Origin: Archilochus colubris
Taxonomy: Eukaryota > Chordata > Aves > Apodiformes > Trochilidae
Length of the DNA: 64,000 bases
Direction of reading: 5' to 3'
Assembly (NCBI GenBank): GCA_023079485.1
Contig: CM041085.1
Span: 27,451,121-27,515,120 of the forward strand
Part shown: positions 53,301 through 64,000 of the stretch, in pieces
Layout: every line of letters begins with the position of its first letter
Numbering within the stretch: position 1 is the stretch's first letter
The notes under the pieces: generated by a model
Databases searched by the model: none
Seen by the model: the letters and a program-made list of their open reading frames with translations, nothing else
Told to the model about the DNA's origin: nothing
Translations under genes and position numbers: made by a program

Positions 53301-56300
53301 AGTTTCATTTCAGTAAAAGAGAACAAAGTCATGTAAACATTTTATAAAATCACAAAATTCAGATCACATTATTCATTCAGAGCAACTGCTACTGATGTGC
53401 TGCTTCCTGACAGCTCAGAAGGCTTTATTTGCAAACATTGTCATCCTATCTCTTAATGGAGTCCCTTGCTTTCCTTGTTCTGGCAGGACAAGTGAAAGTA
53501 AGGGTACTCCAATGTGCTGTGTAGGAGTGCTCCTGAGGGTGTGCACTGCTGCTTACAGGAATTTCCTTTATAATCCAAACACTACAGGTTATCTGATGTG
53601 TCTGCTCCACACTTTATTTCTAGTATAGTTTGTCTCATCAAAGAAAGAAAGACAAAATACTTGGTGTGCAATCCTCCATTGCCTCATCTGAAGTTGATGA
53701 TGCGTTAGAAGAGAGCCAAGCCCTCAGAGACCAATACAGACAACATGGACCATTACTTTAGGACACCAGAAATCATTGCTATCTGCAGAGCCCATTTGAG
53801 CTGGACCTCTTGAACCCAAATGGTAGGAAAAGGGCTTTTGAGGCAGAGAACAGAAGAAATCAATAGAACCACTTTGAAAACACCGTACCTAGAATTATTG
53901 CAAGCTACTGCAGCTAGCACGGACACCTCACTGATGACACTGAAATATTCAAAGGAAAAGGTGGAAGGAAGAAATTTTTGAACCCATAATACAGCAAAGG
54001 TTGGAAAACAATCTCCATATTCCACTAAATCATCTCCCAAACATGGTTTTCCCAATGTGAAGATCATTTTATATGACATGGTCCTTGCAGAAATGTACTG
54101 CAAGCATCTACAACTAAATGTGGCTTCATTCACACAAGGCACTTGATCCCATCCAAGCCCCATGACTCCACGTAAGTGGTTCAGAGCATCATTTGCTGAA
54201 GTGAGATTCAAATTGATTTACTACTGTAGATTGAGAAAGAGATAGGGAGAGAAATGGAAAATTACCAAGGGCTAGAAGCTATCCGTCATTGACCCTGGAA
54301 AAAAGTTCAGCCCATTAACTGTGAAACTAGGCAATGTCTGGCATCCTCCTCCATTCAGCTGAAAACAGAGTAATAAATTAGATACAGTCAAACCCTGCTA
54401 TGGGCTCCAAAGAGTTTACATGTAACTGAACCCTAGGTGCACATCATCTCTGAGAGAAGCAAAGCCACTCTTCTTGAAGGTGGTTACAACAAATATGATC
54501 TTTTGTCTCCATTTCAGGTCAGTTTTCCAGTGCCATGTATTAAATAATGCAGCCTCTATACACACATTGGTCCTTCTGTTCTCCAGTTTAGTTGATACCT
54601 GCTCTGTAAATAGCATCCATGTGTACTACATGGGAGCTGCAGGTTGGTACTTCCCCAATACTAGCCATAAGAGGGCTTCCTCACTATCTCCCTCTGCTTA
54701 ATGGGCTGCTGTTTAACTACCCCTTACTCAGTTACAGGGAGAAAACAGACATCAAACACTAAGAAACAACTCAGCATTTTGCATTCAATTCTGGGGGAAA
54801 ACAAATTAATGTTTTTTCTACTTTTGCTGATTTTCTCCACGTTTCTTGGAGTGATCAATACCCTTCAGGATGCTGCTGTGCAGTTTTCTTGTCATGAAAT
54901 GGTATTATGCAAGCACAGCAAAATCAGGCACGAAGAAATAAAATTCTGAGTGAAAATACAGATTTTAGGCAGATGCATTAGCTCCAGAGATTCGTTAATT
55001 TGTTATTCAATCATTATATTACAGTAGCAGACAAAATCCTCATGAAATAACCCCAGTTATGCACTGAGCGGAAAAAAAAGGAACTTGCCTCCCTCAAGGG
55101 TTTGCAATTTAATGTAAAAAGCAAGTGTGTCATATAAGCAGCAAGGAGGAAGAGGGTAATTGTGCCACAGAATCTGTAGCAGGGTTCAAATTGATTTTAA
55201 AAATACCAAACATCAATCAATCAATCTCAAAATCCCTCTTACATGTGTTGCCCAAGGGGCCACTGACAGGCTAAAATTACAAGGTGGCTGCCAACATGGA
55301 CTCTCCCATCCTGGAGCAGACTCACAGCACAGGTCAGGGCTGTCCTCAAACCTGCCCACAGTGAGAGGGAGACCAGGACACGAAACCAGGGTGCTTGACC
55401 AGAGTAACTGCAAGTCTGCAGTGAGTCCTCTAGGAGTCTGTCAGAGAAAACAGGCTATGACGTAGGATGGGGTGAAGGCAGGAAGACCCCAGAGGAAAGA
55501 ATTTGTTGGTGATCCATGAAGAAGGTGGGAGAGACCCAGCTGAAGATAATCCAGAGGAGAGAAATTAAGAGGAAACAGACAATCCTATCTTAATAGAGAA
55601 ATTAGGCATGATAAAGATCCCCTTCCTTCTGAGGACTGCTTATTAAGACTATCGCTACTGAAGTCCCCACAAAAACATAAATGTGTATGAATCCACATAA
55701 AAGGAGAGAAAGATGAAGTAACACCTATGGCTTCTTATTTCCAACTTTTACTCTTATAGACTTCAGTCTGGTCTTTGCTTTTTCTCATACAACACCAATA
55801 TGAAATTTTCCTGGAAAGTGCTATGAAAAAATATAAGTCATACAACTGTCATGTAAATCAACACTTGACTCTCAAGTTGAAAGTAAAAATCATAAACAGC
55901 ATTATGAAAAGCACCATGAACAAACATGTATTCTTATCTAACTTGTTTAAGATTAACGCTGTAAAGTTGAGTTGCTCCGAGTTGCTCACATTGACATGAC
56001 CTCTTCATAACCTGCACTACTTTGTCAGCGTTGCAGCCATCCATGCCCCTTTTCCTTGCTGTGGTCACACAGATGAACCACCATGTCCTGTGGCATCTCC
56101 TGCCACTCAAGGATCTAGAACAGGCAGTGGACTACTGATATTTCTGTTTTGCTTTCATCTCACTATATTTAAGCATTGAAGCTTTATGATCATATTAAAC
56201 ACAACTACCAACGATTGAAAATACAGAAAATAACACCAGGAAATATGCATGAATACAGCACACTGAACAAAGGATAGCTACACTCTCTGACCCAAACCAA

Positions 56301-58607
56301 GCAATTCAACATTCCTAATAGGTTGGGTTTCCCCTTAGCTGTAACTGAGTCATTTCAAAGCCTCCTTTGAAAGAGACTCTGGTGTTCTGAATGCCCCAAG
56401 GTCATCATCATCATATGATGTACAACAACAGCTGTTTCACCTGCCTGGTAGAAAATCAAAACATCTGCTTCTCCTCAGATTGCTGTGGTTTCACAGAAGC
56501 TACCAGTGCCACAAGAGCCTACTGAGAATTTTCTGCCTTCCCTGTTTTTCATTGCAATGTTTATTGTTTTATTAACTTTCTGCATAAAAGTATAGACCAA
56601 CTTGGATGACAGTGGAGGCTGATCCAAACTGGAAATCTCTTCAGAATCACTAGAGCAATGAATAGCTCAAAAGTAGGAAAATCATTTGAACTGCAGAAAT
56701 ATGGTGTTCAAGTGCTTGTTTTGTTCAATTTTGTCCACTGACATCAAGGTGAGCCCTCAGGTGATCTGTAGCATCCTTTGATGAGCATGCTAGAGGATAT
56801 TGATGAGCTGGGCATCATTGTAAGATCCCCTTCTGAAACACCCTCCTCTCCATAAGCAATCTGATTCCAGCAGAGCCTTGTGCCACAGTCAGGCTGTGGG
56901 CTTAGCTCCATTGGTGGGTAATAAAAATTCTCACTCCTGTTCTCCATCCCCTCTGTCTTGCATGCCTTTTCACAAGGACCTCAAATGCATGTTTGGCTGA
57001 CTGAAAGTTGATGAGTGAAGGATGGGCAGAATATTCAGGAAAGTATCCCCTCCAGTGAGGATACTTCTCACATCATCTTTGTTTCTTTCCTTTAGGTAAA
57101 TTTGCAGCTTAGGCTCTGCTCTGTTAATGGGGAAATAATGTTCAAAAGAGTACCTTTGTATTGCTCATTTTCATGCTGAGCATAAATGCCTTACCTGATA
57201 AACCAAATAACTTACTTAATATGAAACAACTTAGCTGATAAAGAGGATCCGAGGAAGAAGCTGAGAAAAGAAATGGGGAAACTTCCCAGCTATTGTAGTA
57301 GGAATAATGTATAAGATTTAGATTAAAGTGTATTTTATTGTCTCAGTCATGTGGGGAAGGGAATTTTAAATTGGTTCCCAGGATGAGAAAGCAGCTGCCA
57401 CCAGCATTGTGATCTCTATGTACAAACAAATCAGCTCATGCTGTAATGGCTCTTTCTGCTCAGGCAGCATTCAGTGGCTGAGTTTTAGGGGGCTGAGCTT
57501 TGTCATCCAGTTAGAAATACCTTCATAAACTACAGCCTAAGGAAGCCACCTTGGATATGGTGTTCCATTATCCCCCAAAGCACATGCCTTGTGAAAGAGA
57601 AGGTGGGGGCCAATCTATGGCTCTCCCATGAGAGCCAACTTACTCTCTTTGCTACCAGCTTCATTAAAGCAGCTCTGTTAAATCCTCAGCCTCCCTGGGG
57701 TGTTACCCTTCTGCAGGATCAATCAGGTAGTGTTTTACACCCACTTTGCATTGGTGAAAATCAATGCACAGCACTGAACGAGCCTGCTTCACCAGCACTC
57801 TGCTTCTTCCAGAGACATAAAAGCATTTGTAGCCCAGTACAGCTGCTTGTGCTTGGCTGCAGCAGCTTTGTGCTGCCAAAATAACAAAATGCAGCCAGAG
57901 GATATTCAAGAATGAGGCTGCAGTGATCTAAGCCATAATGACTTTACACGTCTTTTGAAGTTCAGTTCTTATTTAGGTAAAAATTTCATTGGCGTCATAT
58001 TTAGGTCTGGCCTGCCAGCTGCCCTCTGCCAAGTTCCTGCAGAGTTACTGCAACTGGGCCACAGAACCAGGCAGGGGAAGCTTTGTTCTTCCCTATTGTA
58101 TTTGGGAAGAACTGTGCAGTGCAATAGCTGATGGAAAGCCAGGTCAGCAAGTGAAATGCAACTGCAGCAGTGTCTGGGTCACTGAGAAGAAGTTCTACAC
58201 CATTTTTCACCAGACTGCAATTCCTTGACATTGTTGGTATTGTTCCCACTACCCCACACTATGCAATACAGCCACAATGTGATGAGGTCATGACATGAAG
58301 TCAGGTTCTCATTTGTCAGAATGATGAAAATCCTCTACTCATTTGCGGATGGTAAAAAATCTTCTCACAAATGCTGCTACTGAACATCACCAAGGAATCA
58401 GCATTCAGAGGAGCAAACTAGAAGTCTTTATAAAGGAGGTCAGGAGCTGCATAGCAGCTCTTAAAAATGTTTTCTCTGCCTATCAAAGTCCTCTCTGCTA
58501 TGAAAGAAGCTACACAGCGGGGAAAATGCACTGGTAAATTGTACCCTGAGAATCTCATAGCATAAACGTTCCTTTGATTTTTAAGCATTAAACTACAACT
58601 ACACTGC

Positions 58608-58623
58608 TTTTTTTTTTTTTTTT
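58608..58623 (+). repeat. Poly(T) run of 16 followed by CAGCAGTAG
   Basis: Sixteen T followed directly by CAGCAGTAGCAGAAAT. On the plus strand this has the form of a strong 3' splice site, but no coding exon follows that I can support. Confidence 0.85.
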
Positions 58624-58913
58624 CAGCAGTAGCAGAAATTTTAAAACAGAAAGTAAGCAATTTCTTTTTGTTAAAAACACAGACCTTGGGAAGAGCTCCT
58701 TTTAGAGTGATGGTAAGTATTTAAGTTTGCATTTCTTTGTTCCTTCTGCGCTGTTTTATTCCCTCCTTCTATCAGCCATATCCAATGGCTTCTTAAATTC
58801 TGCCTCCAGCCCCAAGGAATGTAAGCAAGTATAGCTGATGTAAAATGACATCCATGCCTTCATTCACTGATCAGTGATTGTCTGTGGAGTACTTGCAGGG
58901 AAATTCTTTCATC

Positions 58914-58929
58914 TTTTTTTTTTTTTTTT
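58914..58929 (+). repeat. Poly(T) run of 16 followed by CCCCAGTAG
   Basis: Sixteen T followed by CCCCAGTAGAAATCCC, 306 bp after the similar tract at 58608. Both runs are followed by CAGTAG and AGAAAT. Confidence 0.85.
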
Positions 58930-61900
58930 CCCCAGTAGAAATCCCAAGGCAGCTGAGGTTACACAACGAGCTTCATACTTAGTTTAAAATATGTCTCAAT
59001 TTATAAGCCATCTGCAGCACTCATCATTAAATGAGAAGGCCACAAACAGGAAAACTCACAACAACGACAAATTATCAGGAATTAGATGAGGACTGTAGTT
59101 TGAGGCAAGAATCTGGACTGATCAAAATGCTCTCTAAATGGTGCCAGCTCAATGAATGGGACAATCAAATCACAATCCACTTGTCTGGGGCAATTGGCCC
59201 ACTTTCCAAAGTGAATGATACATTTTCTGGCTCAGGAAATCCCCAACTTGCAAATCGTTGGAGAATAGAAGTATGATTAGATGCCTGCACTTTTCTTTAC
59301 CCTTCCTTATGTGTCTGCTTTGCATTCATTGTCAGAGAAGTGGAGCTGGCCTGACTCTCTGCAGACATTCCTGTGGGTCTCAGGCACAAAGCAATGGAAC
59401 TGAGAGCAGGGTACAGGATGTGCCACAGGGAACAAGAGGCAGAGGGAAGTTCAATGTATGCCCTCACCTTCTCCTACAGAATCCTTTGTATCCAAATCAC
59501 TGTGAATTACTTCATTTACTTATATCCCTATTCATGCAGGGTGGAATGTGTTGCTATGTTGGGAAGACCCATTAATAACATAAAGCAAATAAAAGAAATA
59601 CATCCTGCATTTAGATCCAAATGTCAACAATTTAAAAACTGCTCTCATATCATGAAGGTTAGCACTCTCCACAATGTCTCAATGCATTCCAGGATGCAGC
59701 CATGAGCAATACCATCAAAAAGAAATGCTGGACTCATAGAAATTTGAGCCCTCAACCTTAAGAACATATAAAACCAAAAACATTTATATTCCATGATGAA
59801 AATTACAGGACAAGTGGCATTCATCACACACATTCATTTGTTTGCATCGTGAAGATTAGGCAACTTAGGTCTCTCAAGATTTCCACCAGAATATGTTGAT
59901 TGCCTCTGGGCTTTAGATTTGCAGAGGTTTTTGTGATTGTGTTTCAAGGTACATTATGCTCTCTGGAGAAGCAGCATAATTTCTTTACTTTTGTGAGACC
60001 TCTGAAGGATTCATAGATTTTTTAAAATAAGAGATGGAACGATTTATCTTTCCCTCTGATGAGTCCCCCACCAGGACAGAACTGCCTACTTCATACCGCC
60101 AAGGACTTCTGTTGTCTAATTTGCAGTACCAAAGCTTGTATCTGGATGCAACCCCAAAATTAAAAAAGTCTCACTTCTGTGGACTGATCTCCAAGATGAC
60201 TGATCCTTATCATTAGCTATTGTTTATTAACTTTACCTTTTTTTAAAACTTGCTTCCCTTCCCATTATTCTAAGAAAATTGCATAATTGCAGACATATTT
60301 CTAAAAGAAGCCCTCATGTCTGTATTAAGTCACTATGATAAAGCTATGCAGATTTAAACTCAGAGGTATCTTATTTTATTAATAAATTCCTATTGAGGTC
60401 ATTAGAGTTCTCTGCACAGTAAAATCAGCAGACTTGAGCCCTCAGAGTTCTTGTGCAAGATGAATAGATCAGAAAGCATTGAAACAGAATCTGCTCTTGT
60501 GCTTTTTGTAAATTTTTTGTTCTTATTTTCTTTCAAATCTCTCATGCTTGATTAAAGAAATTTCTCCTTGAGTTTTTTTGTTCTGTTTTTATTATGCTTT
60601 AAATAAAAAGCCTTTGCATGGCAGGAAGAAGAGCAACAATTTGCCAGCTCAAGCTGCATTCACCATCTGGTCTCCAAGAATTTAGCAGACTGCCCGTTCC
60701 ATCAGTGCAATATTATCTTGTTTTAATGACCCCATGTTCTGATTTTAAGATAAGCAAGTTGGACTCAGATGATAGACAGGAACATTCACCTCCTGTAATA
60801 ACCAGCATTTCCTCATCTGTTTTCACCAATTACCACAGCATTGATCACAGACTGATAACAAAAGGTAGTACAATATCAGAAAATCAGCCTTCTCTGCTTT
60901 TTCCTTTTCTTCCTTTCTTGAATTGTGTTTAGATGACTGCAGTGCCAGATGGATACAAGCTGCATGGAGTAAGATGATGAAGTCCCATTTCCCTAGGGAA
61001 AGGAGAGAGGGACAGTGCCCTACTACACTATTAAAGCCAAAATTTCCAAAGAAACTAATAATTCTGAAGCCTCGGTGTCAGACACTTTCAATGAGACAGA
61101 TTTTCCAAAGGAAGATGCCCTACATATTGCAATAAATGATAGAGTGATTTTTGAAACCTGTTTTGAGAATTATTGCCTCTGACATTAGACCTCCAGTATA
61201 GCTGTACAGCAAGTGCAGTGAAAACACAGATTTCCTAGGATCACTGCTACAGTCTGAAAATCTTATTATGAAATTAAAGGAATTCAGCTTCCCACCCCCA
61301 TGATATCCAGCTGGGGGATTTAATCATCAGTGCCAAAGATTAAAACTCAGTGACAAGCCATCTAGTTAATGTATCTTGGATTCTTCACTACCCATCTACC
61401 CACCTCCTGCTTCTGCCTCCAGTGGCTTGTATTTAATGGAAGCCACATCTTTCTCCTCTTCCAACCCCGGAGTTACTCATCAGCTTTTGCTGCAGTAAAC
61501 AGGGATTATATTGCACACTGCAGTGTATTCAAAAATCAGCTTCTGTCTTCAAGAGAGAGGATGAAAAATTGAACATAGAGCAACTGTTACTTTATTGGAT
61601 AAACTATGTGTCTAAAGTAAAGGTACAAGATAATGCAGGCTACTACTATATCACCTGCCATCAAGTGATACTGACAGTCACTAGCAACCAGCTATTGATT
61701 TTCCTCATAGTCAGTAGGAGCCTAAATAATGAAAAAAAAGTATTCGGGGCTCATGTAGAAAGACATTAACAGTGTTCCTTGTAGACACTGACTTGGATTT
61801 GCTGGAATTGTGCACAGAAGCATCACAGAATCATCCTTTCATAGATAAAATAAACAGGGGAACAATCAGAGAATCATCATTTTTGAAGACTTAAAAAAAG

Positions 61901-62174
61901 CCTATTAAGCTTTTTGGCCCTTCCAGGACATATTACAAGTAAAACTCCCTTCCTTAGGCTCTGTGTTTACCAAATGAGAAAACAAGCAGGAAAGATGGGC
62001 CAATTTCTAAGCTCTTTTCACAGCTCCCATCACACTTGTGGCACTACAGGAAGGAAGACAGAAAGTGAATTTAGTACTGTTCTCCGTCAGGATTTCCCCC
62101 TGGAGTTTATGGGCACACTACCCAACCTACAGATGTTTAAAGCCAGGAGGAAAAATCACAAATATTTCTATAGA

Positions 62175-62210
62175 ATTCCTTTACATTCCTTTACAAGGCA
62201 ATTCCTTTAC
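62175..62210 (+). repeat. Three copies of ATTCCTTTAC
   Basis: The 10-mer ATTCCTTTAC occurs at 62175-62184, 62185-62194 and 62201-62210; the first two are in tandem and the third follows after AAGGCA. Confidence 0.9.
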
Positions 62211-62331
62211 ATAGCATGAGTCAAAAATTAACCAGTCACATTTTGCCACATGAAAAAAGTGAAGATATAATAATTGGTTATAGGTTGATGATGCTTTTAT
62301 CCAGAGCTGTCATGATAATTCCTTCCACTAT

Positions 62332-63330
62332 AATCACAGATTCATAGAATGGCTAGGGTTGGAAAGAACCTGAAATATCACCTGTTCCAACCTTCCTGCC
62401 AGGGACAGGGACACCTTCCACTAGATCATGTTGCTCAAAGCCCCATTCAACCTGGCCTTGAACACTTCCAGTGATGGGGCATCTACAACCTTTCTCTTTT
62501 CCCTTTTTGAAAATGGGTGCTGTGTTTCCCCTTTTCCAGTCAGAGGGAATCTCACCAGGCTGCCACAGCTTCTCAGATGTGATGGACAGTGGCTTTGCAA
62601 CTTCATCCAACCATTCTTCAGGAGCTACAAATGAATCCCATGAGGTCCCATGGACTCGTTCACCTTCAGGTTCCTTTGGTGGTCTTGAATCTGCTCTCCT
62701 ACAGTGAAGGGGTTTTCCTTTTCCAAGTCCCATCCTTTGCCCTCTTCAACTCGGGTGGTGTGAGGAGAGCCTTTGCTGGCGGAGACTGCAGCAAAACAGT
62801 CATTGAGTACTTCAGCCTTTTCCACGTCCTGCACCACCAGGTCTCCAGTTTCCTTCTGAGGAGACCCCACCGTTTCCTTTATTTTCCTCTTATTACTGAC
62901 ATGCCTACAGAAACTTCTGTTGATGTCCTTCACATCTCTGGCCAGATCCAGTTCTTCCCATGCTTTGGCTTTCCTAACCTGATTCCTGATTTCTCTGACA
63001 ACTTCTCTGTACTCCTCCCAGGTTGCCTGTCCCTGCTTCCACCTTTTCTAGGCCTTGTTTTTACATTTCACTGTATCCAGGAGTTCCTTGCTCATCCATG
63101 AAGGACTCCTGGCACTCCTGCCCAGCTTCATCTTTGCTGGGACTCATTGCTCCTGGGCATGGAGGAGGTGATCCTCGACTAAGAACCAGCTTTCTTGGGC
63201 TCCTCTCACCTCCAGGGCTTTGTCCCATGGTATCCTACCAAGCAGATCCTTGAAGAAGCCAAAGTCTGCTCTCTTGAAATCAAGGGTACTCAGCTTGATT
63301 TGCACCTTCCTCGTTGCCCTAATAACACGT
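62332..63330 (-). mobile_element. CR1 LINE with partial ORF2, internally deleted
   Basis: On the minus strand the element starts inside ORF2 near 63330 and is recognisable from CR1-like peptides: STLDFKRADFGFFKDLLG, then [82 protein letters not shown] and WKRGNTAPIFKKGKEKG. These belong to the linker and the first part of the reverse transcriptase domain. Several stops break the frame (for example after HAQEQ and KCKNKA). Near 62490 the RT sequence jumps directly to the 3' UTR (GATGCCCC, GTGTTCAAGGCC, TTGAGCAACATGATC) and ends with CATTCTATGAATC. The catalytic RT core and the rest of ORF2 are absent, so the copy is dead. Confidence 0.93.
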
Positions 63331-64000
63331 TTACTAAAAGATTAATAAATAAAAGCTAAAAGGAAGGATACTGTCTGTAAGCAGGGTTGATGAACTTAGA
63401 GCCAGAAATTAAATTCTGGCTCAAATCCGCAAGATAACCAATTTCATAAGCATCTACATGAGTTTAATGAGGCTTCTAATGAAGCAAGGGAGCCCTCAGT
63501 GTAAGTGAAGTGTTCATGCTACATCCATCCATGCCAAGAAAGATAAGCTCCACAGTGAGACATTCGCATAGCTTAGCTATGAAAATAGGCACAAGAAATA
63601 GGATATTGTCCAGAGAAAAGCTCTGGAGAAAAGACTCTCCAGCAACACTGGAAGCAAACTGGGTGAAATGCCACATCTTTTACAACTGTATCACAAACTT
63701 TTACAGAAATTCTTCTAGACTTTCCTAAATATTATGTGTTACTGTGTCATTCATATTTTACAACATCGATGGTTTAATTAAAATGTGATCTCATTTGTGA
63801 CTTGGTGGAACCTGTAGATTTATATGGACACTTAAGGATTCAGACCCCACACTATTGATAAGAAAAGGCAGTGCTGTATGGAAGGAGCTGTACATCCAGA
63901 GTTTCACCTGATACAACAACTGGCCACCATCAACCAGGGATGGAACTTCCTTGCTCCTCCCGTTTGGAAAAGTGATGTAATGTCCTCTTATTAATCCATC
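63331..64000. other. Non-coding DNA at the window end
   Basis: Nothing recognised. Two short overlapping frames (66 codons minus, 72 codons plus, near 63.5-63.7 kb) lack family features. Confidence 0.5.

Larger units (their letters stand above)
47371..62331. other. Long non-coding stretch, no gene recognised
   Basis: About 15 kb without recognised exons or transposable elements. It contains the longest open frame of the window (204 codons, minus, 49548-50162) and a 152-codon minus frame at 53753-54211, neither of which resembles a known family. It also holds two 16-base poly(T) runs near 58.6 and 58.9 kb, a C run near 52.55 kb and a triplicated 10-mer near 62.19 kb. Confidence 0.5.

Noticed and set aside
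53753..54211. 152-codon minus-strand open frame with some hydrophobic stretches
   Set aside because: No recognisable family and no convincing membrane topology; close to the chance maximum.
62353..62733. 126-codon minus-strand open frame
   Set aside because: It is CR1 RT sequence fused to CR1 3' UTR by the internal deletion, not a host gene.
62589..63101. 170-codon plus-strand open frame
   Set aside because: It lies antisense to the CR1 ORF2 remnant on the minus strand, so it is a shadow of the transposon.
1..64000. Search for a novel defence, CRISPR or other bacterial-type system
   Set aside because: The window is vertebrate DNA with CR1 elements; there are no repeat-spacer arrays, operons or prokaryotic genes.

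Overview
This 64 kb window looks like an intergenic or intronic stretch of a bird genome. The main evidence is a set of CR1 LINE fragments carrying the avian CR1 3' terminus (ATTCTATGATTC-type repeats, mostly read here on the minus strand). There are no recognisable mammalian Alu, L1 or B elements, repeat density is low, and the DNA is AT-rich and poor in CpG. A crocodilian or turtle would also carry CR1, so 'bird' is an inference from CR1 subtype and low repeat content. I found no intact protein-coding gene, no exon that I can assign to a known gene, no rRNA or tRNA, and no CRISPR or prokaryotic content. Nearly all open frames are under about 130 codons and look like chance frames or antisense shadows of repeats.

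Layout: 1-11.7 kb is unannotated non-coding DNA with simple repeats. Between 11.7 and 13.6 kb lies a 106 bp direct repeat (one mismatch, 1,739 bp apart); one copy is bracketed by a 14 bp direct repeat. At 14.47-15.17 kb on the minus strand is the most informative locus: an intronless, apparently full-length copy of the DNAJC15/MCJ coding sequence (a mitochondrial J-domain cochaperone) with a single one-base frameshift. It is followed by a UTR-like spacer with AATAAA and then a CR1 3' end in the same orientation. From 15.2 to 15.5 kb there is an unexplained GC-richer block, and at 16.9 kb a degraded CR1. At 21.85-22.24 kb there is a plus-strand CR1 3' end interrupted by AT-rich DNA, and at 29.4-29.7 kb a minus-strand CR1 middle segment lacking its 3' end. 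At 46.85-47.37 kb there is a well preserved minus-strand CR1 3' end. At 62.33-63.33 kb there is a minus-strand CR1 that keeps part of ORF2 joined directly to the 3' UTR by an internal deletion. The rest is non-coding DNA with mononucleotide runs and short tandem repeats.

There is no operon or pathway here. The biologically coherent story is retrotransposition: CR1 elements seeded the region, and the DNAJC15 copy with its CR1 tail suggests CR1 machinery may have mobilised a host mRNA. That would be notable because retrocopies are known to be scarce in birds. I found no sign of a wholly new biological system. Protein family calls rest on my recollection of family sequences, not on a search.
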